From positions 542,104-606,103 of the forward strand of contig JANXEI010000001.1 in NCBI GenBank assembly GCA_025058835.1: DNA of 64,000 nt, read 5' to 3'. The notes below the pieces were generated by a model. That model saw only the letters and a program-made list of their open reading frames with translations. It was not told where the DNA came from and made no database searches. The position numbers and the translations under genes are program-made. Positions 35,347 through 42,403 of the stretch are shown in pieces. Source of the stretch: Acidilobaceae archaeon (GTDB lineage Archaea > Thermoproteota > Thermoprotei_A > Sulfolobales > Acidilobaceae). How positions within the stretch are numbered: position 1 is the stretch's first letter; every line of letters begins with the position of its first letter.

Positions 35347-35992
35347 CCCGCTTCCCCTCGCAGCGGGAGCAGATGGCCTTGACAATGTCTCTTGACCCCC
35401 TCATGCCTCCCCCGAACTCCCTCTTCCCCTCGAACCTTATCACCTCAGGTCTATAGCCCAGCCTCTCCTCAGCCCTCCTGGCCAGCTCCTCCTCCTCGTA
35501 GGGCTGGTCTGGGCCCAGCACTATAACATGAGGCCTCACGGCCTCCACAGATTTCATTATGTCCTCCGGATCCCCCAGCATTGCCCTGCTTACCATCCTC
35601 AGCGAGGAAACGATCTTGAGCCTGGAGCTCTCGTCCAGCACAGGCCTCCTCCCCTTCACCCTCTCCACCGTCGCGTCCCTCGCCACCACCACGTGCAGCT
35701 CCCCCAGCCGGGAGGCAAACTGGAGGAGCTCTATGTGCCCCGGGTGGAGGATGTCAAAGGTTCCCCCCACGAAGACCCTCCTGATCTCCCCCCTCGGCCA
35801 CTCCACCTCTGCCAGGCCCAGGTACCTGAGCGCGTCCAGGAGGCCCTCTGCGTAAGAGGCTATGGCTAGCGCAGTTACCTCATCTCCTGCGTTCAAGTAG
35901 TGCTTGCCGTCAGAGAGGTACCTCCTCACCGCGTCCAGAAGGGGCCCCTCCCTCTCCCCCCTCACCCTTAGGCTCTCCAGCGCCCTCTCCAC
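35333..35992 (-). CDS. DUF357 domain fused to cytidylyltransferase (FAD synthetase/PPAT-like)
   Basis: N-terminal DUF357 helical domain (YLSDGKHYLNAGDEVTALA, AEGLLDALRYLG) followed by a nucleotidyltransferase core with VGGTFDILHPGHIELL, containing the HxGH motif, and a C-terminal RGSRDIVKAIC region where ISSTxIR-type residues would be. It probably transfers AMP or CMP to a phosphorylated cofactor precursor. The first canonical start is GTG 35992, which trims the DUF357 N-terminus by about ten residues; homology continues up to the non-canonical ACG/TTC codons at 36025/36022. The ORF beyond 36040 is antisense to the neighbouring gene and is not coding. Confidence 0.78.
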   Translation of the reverse strand: MERALESLRVRGEREGPLLDAVRRYLSDGKHYLNAGDEVTALAIASYAEGLLDALRYLGLAEVEWPRGEIRRVFVGGTFDILHPGHIELLQFASRLGELHVVVARDATVERVKGRRPVLDESSRLKIVSSLRMVSRAMLGDPEDIMKSVEAVRPHVIVLGPDQPYEEEELARRAEERLGYRPEVIRFEGKREFGGGMRGSRDIVKAICSRCEGKRVEGD

Positions 35993-36020
35993 GTTCTCTA
36001 TGTACCTGGCCGCCCTGCTG

Positions 36021-36098
36021 AACGTCCCTCTTCCCCCTCTAGCCTGACTATAACACTTAAAAAGACGAATTCTCTCTATAGTTGGGAAGAGGGACGTT
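36021..36098. repeat. 15-bp perfect inverted repeat around a shared divergent promoter
   Basis: GGGAAGAGGGACGTT occurs at 36084-36098 on the plus strand and, as its exact reverse complement, at 36021-36035. The arms are separated by 48 bases and centred on 36059-36060, inside the AT-rich box CACTTAAAAAG at 36054-36064. On the plus side the arm ends in the TTG start codon of the secreted protein gene; on the minus side the equivalent codon of the DUF357 gene is TTC. Confidence 0.8.
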
Positions 36099-36756
36099 GG
36101 CAAAAAAGCTAGGAATCCTAATACTGTTAGCAGCCATAGTGCTCGTGGCAACCGCTGCTAGCTTCAGCTATAGGCAGATGAGCGGCACTGCCATAGTCAA
36201 GGGCCCCGCAGACCCGAGCCTCGTGGGAACGGCGTGCGTAGGCTTCTACTCTGCCGTTGAGCAGCCGGCCGCCACAGCAGTCCTACCTCTGCTGGGCACC
36301 AACTATCAGGCCCCAACCTACGGGAACAACAGGCTCTCTGTCACGCCCTCCGGCGTCATCTGCCAAGTGCCCACCGACGGCGGGACCGTGTACCTTTACG
36401 AGAGCATTAGCGTGAGCGTGCCAATAACGACGGGGCACTGGGTAATCAGGGACTTCTACGCAATAGGCTACCCATCCAACAGGGGCGGGGGCACCGTGTA
36501 TCTTTACGCGAGGGTGAGCGATGTAATGGGCGATGCAGGGGAGCCCTCTTTCGATATAGCAAAGCTTTGGTTTTATAGACACTCTGACTCCTCTTGGAGT
36601 TGGGTGGACCTGAGGTTTAGCACTACACACTTCGTGCCCTTGCCGCTCACGCCAGGGGATGCTCTTTGGCTAGAGTTGGAGATAAAGACGAGCCAGGCTG
36701 GCAGCGCAGCTTTCCGCGTGGAGCTCTACTTCACTCACGAGCAGGAGCAGCCGTAG
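36097..36756 (+). CDS. Membrane-anchored or secreted beta-rich protein, family not recognised
   Basis: About 219 residues from the TTG at 36097 (MAKKLG..). A strongly hydrophobic N-terminal helix (GILILLAAIVLVATAASFSY) is followed by a serine/threonine/glycine- and aromatic-rich region with alternating hydrophobic residues, suggesting an extracellular beta-sandwich. The segment just after the helix (TAASFSYRQMSGTA) resembles the export/anchor region of archaeal cell-surface fibre or camelysin-like proteins, but this is only a visual likeness. Only two cysteines lie in the mature part. It precedes tRNA-Val and shares a promoter region with the divergent DUF357 gene. Confidence 0.6.
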   Translation: MAKKLGILILLAAIVLVATAASFSYRQMSGTAIVKGPADPSLVGTACVGFYSAVEQPAATAVLPLLGTNYQAPTYGNNRLSVTPSGVICQVPTDGGTVYLYESISVSVPITTGHWVIRDFYAIGYPSNRGGGTVYLYARVSDVMGDAGEPSFDIAKLWFYRHSDSSWSWVDLRFSTTHFVPLPLTPGDALWLELEIKTSQAGSAAFRVELYFTHEQEQP

Positions 36757-36761
36757 TGAAG

Positions 36762-36770
36762 AATATATAA
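36762..36770 (+). promoter_or_regulatory. TATA box for tRNA-Val
   Basis: AATATATAA lies 24-32 bases upstream of the first tRNA nucleotide at 36794, the right place for transcription starting at or just before the mature 5' end. Confidence 0.7.
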
Positions 36771-36791
36771 GCATGAGTCCACCGCTTGCAG

Positions 36792-36868
<77 letters not shown>

Positions 36869-36877
36869 CTGAGCTCT

Positions 36878-37213
36878 CTTTCAACTCCATGTGCTGGATT
36901 CATGGATTCCCCTGCAAATCATGTTTTTCAACTCCATGCGATGGATTCAGGCTAGGAAGATCTATGCCGTGATTGATTACAGCAAGCTACTTTCAACTCC
37001 ATGCGACGGATTCTAGCCCAGGGCAGGCTTACGGCAGGCTCAAGGCAGGGCATAGCTTTCAACTCCATGCGACGGATTCGGGGGTTGACTATGAAGCTGC
37101 ACGTAAACTGATCGAAAAGACAACTTTCAACTCCATGCGACGGATTCAGGAGAGGGGGAAGGAGAGGACTAGTCCTCGTCCTCGAGGACCTTTCAACTCC
37201 ATGCACCGGATTC
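36878..37213 (-). CRISPR. CRISPR array, six 24-nt repeats, transcribed on the minus strand
   Basis: Repeats at 36878-36901, 36925-36948, 36990-37013, 37056-37079, 37124-37147 and 37190-37213. On the plus strand they start (C/T)TTTCAACTCCATG and end GGATTC; positions 15-18 vary (TGCT, CGAT, CGAC three times, CACC). Spacers are 23, 41, 42, 44 and 42 bases. Read on the minus strand the repeat ends in GTTGAAAG, matching the crenarchaeal crRNA 5' handle ATTGAAAG, so the leader is expected at 37214 onward and the tRNA-side repeat is the old, degenerate end. No cas genes are in the window. The 23-base first spacer is abnormal. Confidence 0.88.
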
Positions 37214-37475
37214 TGCACTCATGCGCCCTCATCATTTCTCGGGCATTCCGATGGACTTTCCCTGCAAAAGCCGGGAAAAGAATATTTATGGCTATAAACA
37301 TAACGGCCCGGGCTCCATCAGCTCCCATCAGAGCCCTGAAGCGAAAAGCTTAAATGTATCCCGGAGTTTTCAGGGAAACAAAGGGCTCCTCAGACCCGTT
37401 TCTCCTCACTCCCTCAGCTCTAGAGCGCCAGTCACAGCCCCATATAATAGCTCTGCCGAGGTTATATGGGGGAGC
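37214..37475 (-). promoter_or_regulatory. Putative CRISPR leader and dph6 promoter region
   Basis: No coding sequence is supported here, although an open frame runs through it into the next gene. On the minus strand two TATA-like elements face the array (TTTATAG near 37297 and ATTTAAG near 37352), giving leaders of roughly 60-115 bases before the first repeat. A degenerate repeat-like segment (ending CGATGGACTT) lies at about 37233-37257. On the plus strand CATATAATAG at 37441-37450 is about 26 bases before the ATG of the Dph6-like gene, fitting a nearly leaderless start. Confidence 0.5.
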
Positions 37476-38096
37476 ATGAGGGCCGCCTTCCTCTCGGGAG
37501 GGAAGGACTCGTACTATGCGCTGGTCAAGGCAGGAGGGGCTGACCTGGGGCTCCTCGTGATCTACGACTTCCCCCGCCCCAGCCCCCACGTAGTCAACCT
37601 GGGCAAGACCCTCGAGTCCCTCTCCCTCACCGGCCTCCCCGTGCTGGTGGTGAGGGCAGAGAGGGAGAGGGCTCTGGAGCAGAAGGCTGCCCTCCTCAGG
37701 AAGCTAGGGGCGAGGGAGATAGTGGCGGGGGACGTTTACATAGAGGGCCACCTGAAGTACATGGAGAGGCTGGCTGCAGAGGCTGGAGCTAGGCTCCTGG
37801 AGCCCCTCTGGGGCAAGGATCCGAGGGAGCTGCTGGTAGAAGAAGCAGAGGCGGGCATAGTGAGCCTGGTCATAGGGGCTGACAGGAGGCTGGAGAGGTG
37901 GCTAGGGGTGGAGGTGAGCAGGGAGAACGTTCACGAGCTCGCAGAGCATGCCTCCAGGCTAGGCCTCGATCCCTTGGGCGAGAGGGGGGAGTACCACACC
38001 CTCGTCCTCCATGGCCCCCTGCACAGGCAGAGGGCGAGCTACGAGCCCTTGCGGAGGGAGGAGCACGGGGACTACCTGATCCTGAAGGTGATCTAG
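37476..38096 (+). CDS. Dph6/DUF71-family ATP pyrophosphatase (diphthine-ammonia ligase-like)
   Basis: A 206-residue PP-loop ATPase. The loop SGGKDSYYAL lies at about residues 7-16 and the family-specific VAGDVYIEGHLKYMERLA at about 82-99 and GERGEYHTLVLHGP at about 171-184 match the diphthine-ammonia ligase family that amidates diphthine on elongation factor 2. ATG 37476 is chosen because it starts the fold directly and follows a well-placed TATA box; the upstream open frame crosses the CRISPR leader. It is the first gene of a run leading into cobamide synthesis genes, with only one base to cobT. Confidence 0.88.
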   Translation: MRAAFLSGGKDSYYALVKAGGADLGLLVIYDFPRPSPHVVNLGKTLESLSLTGLPVLVVRAERERALEQKAALLRKLGAREIVAGDVYIEGHLKYMERLAAEAGARLLEPLWGKDPRELLVEEAEAGIVSLVIGADRRLERWLGVEVSRENVHELAEHASRLGLDPLGERGEYHTLVLHGPLHRQRASYEPLRREEHGDYLILKVI

Positions 38097-38097
38097 C

Positions 38098-39111
38098 TTG
38101 GGGAGCCATAGCTTCGGGCTCTTCCTCCTCTTCATAGCCTCCACCCGCACCTCGCTGATCCCGGGCATCACCGTTGCGGGCCCCACGCCAGAGGCAACGC
38201 TATACACCCCAGCCCTAGATGCTGAGTACCTTGCTGCAGGGAGGCCTCTGACGCTCGAAGTAATACCCATGACGCCCGATGGGATACCAACACCAGCCCT
38301 CATCTCCAGGGCAGTGCTCTCCCTCCTGAAGCTCCCCCTCATCATAGTCGATGCGGGCTCCTACGCCTCTCCACGGGTACCCCACATAGCCCTGAGGAGC
38401 AGGGCCGTGGGGGGCAACGTTGCTGAGGAGAGGGCGCTGCCGGAGGGGAGGGGGGAGGAGCTCTTCCGCGAGGCCCGCCTGCTAGGCAACATGCTAGGTG
38501 GAGCTGATGTGATAGTGGGGGAGAGCATGCCCGGGGGGACCACCACAGCCATGGCAATAATGGAGGCCTTGGGCTACAGAGCTATGGGGCGCATGAGCAG
38601 CAGCTCCCCCCGCAACCCAGCTGAGCTGAAGGAGAGGGCGGTGAGGAGGGCGCTGGAGAGGCTTGCTGCCAGGGACGCGCTCTCTGCGGCTGAGCAAGTG
38701 GGGGATCCGCTCCACATATCGATAGCAGGCTTTGTTGCTGGAGCGCTGGAGAAGGGCTCCCGCGTCCTGCTGGCTGGGGGGACGCAGATGGGCGCTGTGC
38801 TAGCAATACTTAGAGGGCTGGGGGAAGACTTGTCCAGGATAGCTGTGGCAACAACGCGGTGGGTAGTGGAGGATCCTTCTGCAGACATGAAGGGCCTCAT
38901 GAGGGAGGTAGCGCCGGAGGTGCCCTTGCTATACAGCAGGGTTAGCTTCAAAGGCCTCCCGCCCGGTCTGGAGGCATATGAGAGGGGTTACGCGAAGGAG
39001 GGCGTGGGCGCAGGCGGGAGCCTCGTCCTTGCAGAGATGAGGAGCGTTCCGGAGGAGCAGGTGAGGAGGGCCATAGCTGAGGAGTACGAGAGGCTGAGGA
39101 GGGTTGCTTGA
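38098..39111 (+). CDS. cobT: CobT-family nicotinate-nucleotide phosphoribosyltransferase
   Basis: A 337-residue protein of the archaeal CobT-like family, which makes alpha-ribazole phosphate (the lower-ligand nucleotide of cobamides) from nicotinate mononucleotide and a base. Visible family segments include GITVAGPTPEATLYTPALDA at about 21-40, VGGNVAEERALP at about 101-112, GESMPGGTTTAMAIMEALGY at about 141-160 and LLAGGTQMGAVLAILRGLG at about 222-240. TTG start. The last eight bases overlap cbiS. Confidence 0.9.
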   Translation: MGSHSFGLFLLFIASTRTSLIPGITVAGPTPEATLYTPALDAEYLAAGRPLTLEVIPMTPDGIPTPALISRAVLSLLKLPLIIVDAGSYASPRVPHIALRSRAVGGNVAEERALPEGRGEELFREARLLGNMLGGADVIVGESMPGGTTTAMAIMEALGYRAMGRMSSSSPRNPAELKERAVRRALERLAARDALSAAEQVGDPLHISIAGFVAGALEKGSRVLLAGGTQMGAVLAILRGLGEDLSRIAVATTRWVVEDPSADMKGLMREVAPEVPLLYSRVSFKGLPPGLEAYERGYAKEGVGAGGSLVLAEMRSVPEEQVRRAIAEEYERLRRVA

Positions 39112-40159
39112 GGTCTCCTCCCCCTCTGAAGATCTCGTGGTTGCAGAGCTGGAGGAAGAGTTCCTCTTCCTAACAACGATCCCCTTCCAGCCCAAGGTGG
39201 CCAGGTCGCTGGTCTTCAAAAGGGTGAGCTATGACTTCAACTGCCCCGACCTATCTGCTTACTACGCAAAGGTGAGGGAGGAGGTGGGGAGGAACGCGCT
39301 GGTCTTCCTGACTGCAGCTGACGTGAGGAGATACCTGCACCTATCGGGCGAAGGCTTCGAGATCTTAGCTACCATAGGCCTCAGCCCTCCCGCCTGCCCA
39401 GGCTATGTGGGGAGGGGTATGGGCACCATAAACCTGGCAGTGCTAGCCAGAGCTCCCCTCTCGGAGAGCGGCCTGGCAGACCTCCTGAGGACCGCGGCAG
39501 AGGCGAAGAGCATGGCAGTTGCAGAGCTCCTCCTCCGCTGCAACTCCAGGTCCCCCGGCACCGTTTCTGACGCGATAGCGGTGGGGAGGCCCCTCTCCCT
39601 AGGCGGGGAGGCGCACTTCGCAGGCATGGGCACCCGGCTCGGCTCGGCAGTCTCGAGGGCAATATATGAGGGGCTGGTGAGGGAGGGGATGAGGAGGCTG
39701 GGGGCAGAGGGGATGGCAGCGAACGCGTTGGGGTTGGGGCTGGAGGAGATGGTAGAAATCGCCATGAACCTATACTCCCTGGCGCCCGTTCCCGGTCTAA
39801 GCAGCGAGAGGGTAAGGGGGGAGCTGAGGGAAACCATACTCCGCTACCTGGCTGACCCCAACGTCATGGCTTTCCTCATAGCTGCAAGGGAGCTGGACCT
39901 CCACGCCCTTGCTGGCTCCCTCCCTGGGCTCAGCAGGGAGGAGGCAGAGGCAGATAGCATGAAAGTGGTAGCTGACGAGCTCCTCGCCTTTGCTCTCTCC
40001 CTCTACCTGGCAGGCTTCAAGGGGCTGCTTGCCACGTATTGGGTGGAGAGGGTGAAGAAGGAGGGCAAGGTAAAAGAGCTCCCCCTCTTCGAGGACGACG
40101 TGCTCTCAGCGCTATTAGCTTCAGGGCTGAGCCAGCTCTACGAGAGGGCTAGGTCTTGA
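39104..40159 (+). CDS. cbiS: CbiS: CbiZ amidohydrolase fused to CobZ phosphatase
   Basis: A 351-residue two-domain protein. The N-terminal half (to about 205) is CbiZ-like: GRGMGTINLAVLARAPLSES, AEAKSMAVAELL and TVSDAIAVGRPL match the adenosylcobinamide amidohydrolase that removes the aminopropanol tail so that foreign corrinoids can be remodelled. The C-terminal half is a PgpA-like helical domain with GFKGLLATYWVERVKK and LPLFEDDVLSALLASGLS, as in archaeal alpha-ribazole phosphatase CobZ. This is the arrangement of CbiS known from Methanopyrus. TTG start; it overlaps cobT and cobY by eight and four bases. Confidence 0.88.
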   Translation: MLEVSSPSEDLVVAELEEEFLFLTTIPFQPKVARSLVFKRVSYDFNCPDLSAYYAKVREEVGRNALVFLTAADVRRYLHLSGEGFEILATIGLSPPACPGYVGRGMGTINLAVLARAPLSESGLADLLRTAAEAKSMAVAELLLRCNSRSPGTVSDAIAVGRPLSLGGEAHFAGMGTRLGSAVSRAIYEGLVREGMRRLGAEGMAANALGLGLEEMVEIAMNLYSLAPVPGLSSERVRGELRETILRYLADPNVMAFLIAARELDLHALAGSLPGLSREEAEADSMKVVADELLAFALSLYLAGFKGLLATYWVERVKKEGKVKELPLFEDDVLSALLASGLSQLYERARS

Positions 40160-40683
40160 GGTGCGCTGTCATGGCGGGGGGGAAGGGCTCGAGGATGGGG
40201 GGAGCGGAGAAGCCCCTCCTGGCGCCCTGCGGCAAGCCCCTCCTCCTCCAGGTGCTCGAGGCCCTCAGGCCCTTCTGCAGAGAAATACTCGTAGTGACCT
40301 CCCCCAAGGCGCCCCTCACCCGCTCCCTCTGCCCCTCCCTTGGCGTGGAGTGCGTGGAGGGCTCCGGGGACTACGTGAGCGATCTTAACATGGTCCTCAC
40401 CCCTCCCTTCCCCCTGCTGGTGCTCCCCTCGGACCTCCCCTTCCTGGAGCCCGAGGTGCTGGGGGAGTTCCTGAAGGCCGGGGAGGACATGCCCTACCCA
40501 GTGGTGAACCTAGCAGGCCCAGCCGGCCCCAGCGGCATCTCCCTCTTCAAGTCCTGGGGAGGGGAGTGGGGGGATGTGAGGTTAGAGAACTACTCCCTCA
40601 TCGACATAGACACCTGGGAGGAGTACTGGAGGGCTGTTGAGATGTGCGAGCGCACGGCGGGAGGGCGCCGGAGGGAGTCATAG
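40156..40683 (+). CDS. cobY: CobY: GTP:adenosylcobinamide-phosphate guanylyltransferase
   Basis: A 175-residue nucleotidyltransferase with the GGKGSRMGGAEKPLL loop at about residues 8-22 and LLVLPSDLPFLEP at about 92-104 (metal-binding aspartate). In archaea CobY replaces bacterial CobU in activating adenosylcobinamide phosphate. MobA is the main alternative by sequence, but the location inside a complete cobamide operon decides for CobY. TTG start overlapping cbiS; its last 40 bases overlap the next gene. Confidence 0.87.
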   Translation: MRCAVMAGGKGSRMGGAEKPLLAPCGKPLLLQVLEALRPFCREILVVTSPKAPLTRSLCPSLGVECVEGSGDYVSDLNMVLTPPFPLLVLPSDLPFLEPEVLGEFLKAGEDMPYPVVNLAGPAGPSGISLFKSWGGEWGDVRLENYSLIDIDTWEEYWRAVEMCERTAGGRRRES

Positions 40684-41672
40684 ACTTCAGCGCTCCCCTC
40701 AACCCCCTCGGGCCGCCGGAGGGGCTGGCTGAGATAGTGGAGGAGCTTGCAAGATCTCGCAGCTACACGCGTTACCCTGACTACGAGTACCGGGAGCTGA
40801 GGGAGGCCCTGGCGAGCTATTACGGCCTGGACGAGGAAGAGGTCGTTCCATTGAACGGCGCTGCTGAGGCGCTTAACTTGCTCGTGGAGCTGCTCAGGCC
40901 GAGGGCTGTCATAACCTTCGAGCCCACCTTCGGCGATCACAAAGCATACCTGAGGGCCCTAAGAATACCCTGGATCACCCTGCCCTTAGGGCGCAGGAGG
41001 TTCGCGCTGGAGGCAGAGCTCCTCTGCTCCCTCCCAGCCGAGGTGAGGAGGGGCTCCCTCGTCCTCCTCTCGAACCCCAACAACCCCACCGGCCACCTCG
41101 CGAGGAGGGAGGAGCTGGAGAAGGCCCTCGAGTGCTCCTCTTACTTGCTGGTGGACGAGGCCTTTGCGGACTTCACGCTAGATGCGGAGAGCATGCTCGG
41201 GAGGGGCGCCTTCGTTGCGAGGAGCCTCACGAAGATACTTGCTATCCCCGGCCTCCGGGCAGGCTTCCTCTATGCCCCCCGAGAGGCCAGGAAGGTAGAT
41301 GCCATAAGGCAGCCCTGGAACGTGAACTCCCTTGCTGCGGCCGCTCTGGCTAGGTTCCTGAGGGAAGGGGACATGAGGGGCTTCGTGAGGAGGAGCGCTG
41401 AGGTGCTGGGCAGGGAGGGCGAGTTCCTCCTCTCAGCCCTCTCCTCCCTAGGGCTGCGGGCCTTTCCCTCTGCAGCGCCCTTCTTGCTGGCAGAGCATGC
41501 CGTACCTCACCCCCTCTTCAACTCCCTCCTCGCGAAGAGGGGCGTTTACGTGAGGGACGCCAGCTCCTTCCACTACCTAACTCCATACCACAGCAGGATA
41601 TCCGTAAGGCTGAGGGAGGAGAACGTGAGGCTGGTAGAGGCGATCAGGGGTGCAGTTGCTGAGGGACCTTAG
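40644..41672 (+). CDS. cobD: CobD-like L-threonine-O-3-phosphate decarboxylase
   Basis: PLP enzyme of aminotransferase fold type I (342 residues) that supplies aminopropanol phosphate for the nucleotide loop. The N-terminus HGGRAPEGVIDFSAPLNPLG at about 4-23 is diagnostic of CobD/HisC-like enzymes, LSNPNNPTGH lies at about 141-150, DEAFADF at about 170-176, and the PLP lysine in SLTKILAIPGLRAGFL near residue 196. GTG start gives a 40-base overlap with cobY; homology of the N-terminus supports this long overlap. Histidinol-phosphate aminotransferase is the alternative if context is ignored. Confidence 0.86.
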   Translation: MRAHGGRAPEGVIDFSAPLNPLGPPEGLAEIVEELARSRSYTRYPDYEYRELREALASYYGLDEEEVVPLNGAAEALNLLVELLRPRAVITFEPTFGDHKAYLRALRIPWITLPLGRRRFALEAELLCSLPAEVRRGSLVLLSNPNNPTGHLARREELEKALECSSYLLVDEAFADFTLDAESMLGRGAFVARSLTKILAIPGLRAGFLYAPREARKVDAIRQPWNVNSLAAAALARFLREGDMRGFVRRSAEVLGREGEFLLSALSSLGLRAFPSAAPFLLAEHAVPHPLFNSLLAKRGVYVRDASSFHYLTPYHSRISVRLREENVRLVEAIRGAVAEGP

Positions 41673-42399
41673 GGACCTCCTGGCCTTGCTCACCTCCCTC
41701 CCGCTGGGAGGGGGGAGCCTGGAGGGGGCAGCGCGGGCCTTCCGCTACGTGCCCCTAGTGGGGCTCCTGGAGGGAGCCCTGGTCTCCCTCCTCCTCTTCC
41801 TCCGCCTACCCCCCGAGCTCTTCGCCTCCCTGTTCCTCCTCTCCCACGTCCTTGTCACCGGAGGGATCCACCTCGACGGGCTTGCCGATTATTCAGATGT
41901 GCTCGGCTCAAGGAGGAGGGGCGAGGCGGCCCTTGCTGTGCTGAAGGACCCTCGCAAGGGCGCCTTCGGGACCCTGGGCCTAGTGCTCTGGGCAGCAGCG
42001 GGCTTCTCCTCAGGCCTCCTCCTGCAAGAGCTGTTCTCCCACCGCCCTTCGGTAGCCCTCTCTGCCCTGCTGATGAGCTACGTCCTAGCTGCAGAGTCTA
42101 TGTACGTCACGCTCCTGTACTCTAGGGAGGAGCCCTACGAGGGGATGGCGAAGGCCTTCAGCGAGGAGGCTAGGAGAGGGGGGCTGAGGGCAAACCTGCT
42201 CCCGCTAGCTGTTGCCCTAGCTCTCCCTGCCCTCCTCTTCCCCCTTGTGCTTCTCCTCGTCCCCACTGCCTTGCTCTTGAGCATCCTTATTGCGAAAGAC
42301 GCAGAGGAGAGGCTGGGCTTCGCCAACGGCGACGTGGCGGGCTTTGCCTACGAGCTAGTGAGGCTCTCCTGCCTCCTCCTCGCGCTCCTGCTGGTGTGA
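41650..42399 (+). CDS. cobS: CobS: adenosylcobinamide-GDP ribazoletransferase
   Basis: Membrane enzyme of 249 residues that joins the activated corrinoid to alpha-ribazole (phosphate), the last step of cobamide assembly. The acidic motif GGIHLDGLADYSDVLGSRRR at about 72-91, the DPRKGAFGTLGL at about 99-110 and several hydrophobic helices are typical. GTG start overlaps the decarboxylase gene by 23 bases. It is four bases ahead of cbiB. Confidence 0.92.
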   Translation: MQLLRDLRDLLALLTSLPLGGGSLEGAARAFRYVPLVGLLEGALVSLLLFLRLPPELFASLFLLSHVLVTGGIHLDGLADYSDVLGSRRRGEAALAVLKDPRKGAFGTLGLVLWAAAGFSSGLLLQELFSHRPSVALSALLMSYVLAAESMYVTLLYSREEPYEGMAKAFSEEARRGGLRANLLPLAVALALPALLFPLVLLLVPTALLLSILIAKDAEERLGFANGDVAGFAYELVRLSCLLLALLLV

Positions 42400-42403
42400 G
42401 GAG

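Noticed and set aside
36000..36151. Extension of the DUF357 ORF to ATG 36151
   Set aside because: It would be antisense to the signal helix of the neighbouring secreted protein; the hydrophobic look is a mirror artefact and the region contains the divergent promoter.
37200..37290. Box C/D guide RNA (an ATGATGA box is present on the minus strand near 37231-37237)
   Set aside because: No matching D box or C'/D' pair follows within a plausible distance.
37221..37475. Upstream extension of the Dph6-like reading frame through the CRISPR leader
   Set aside because: It lacks family homology, crosses the degenerate repeat and two TATA-like elements, and a well-placed TATA box points to ATG 37476.
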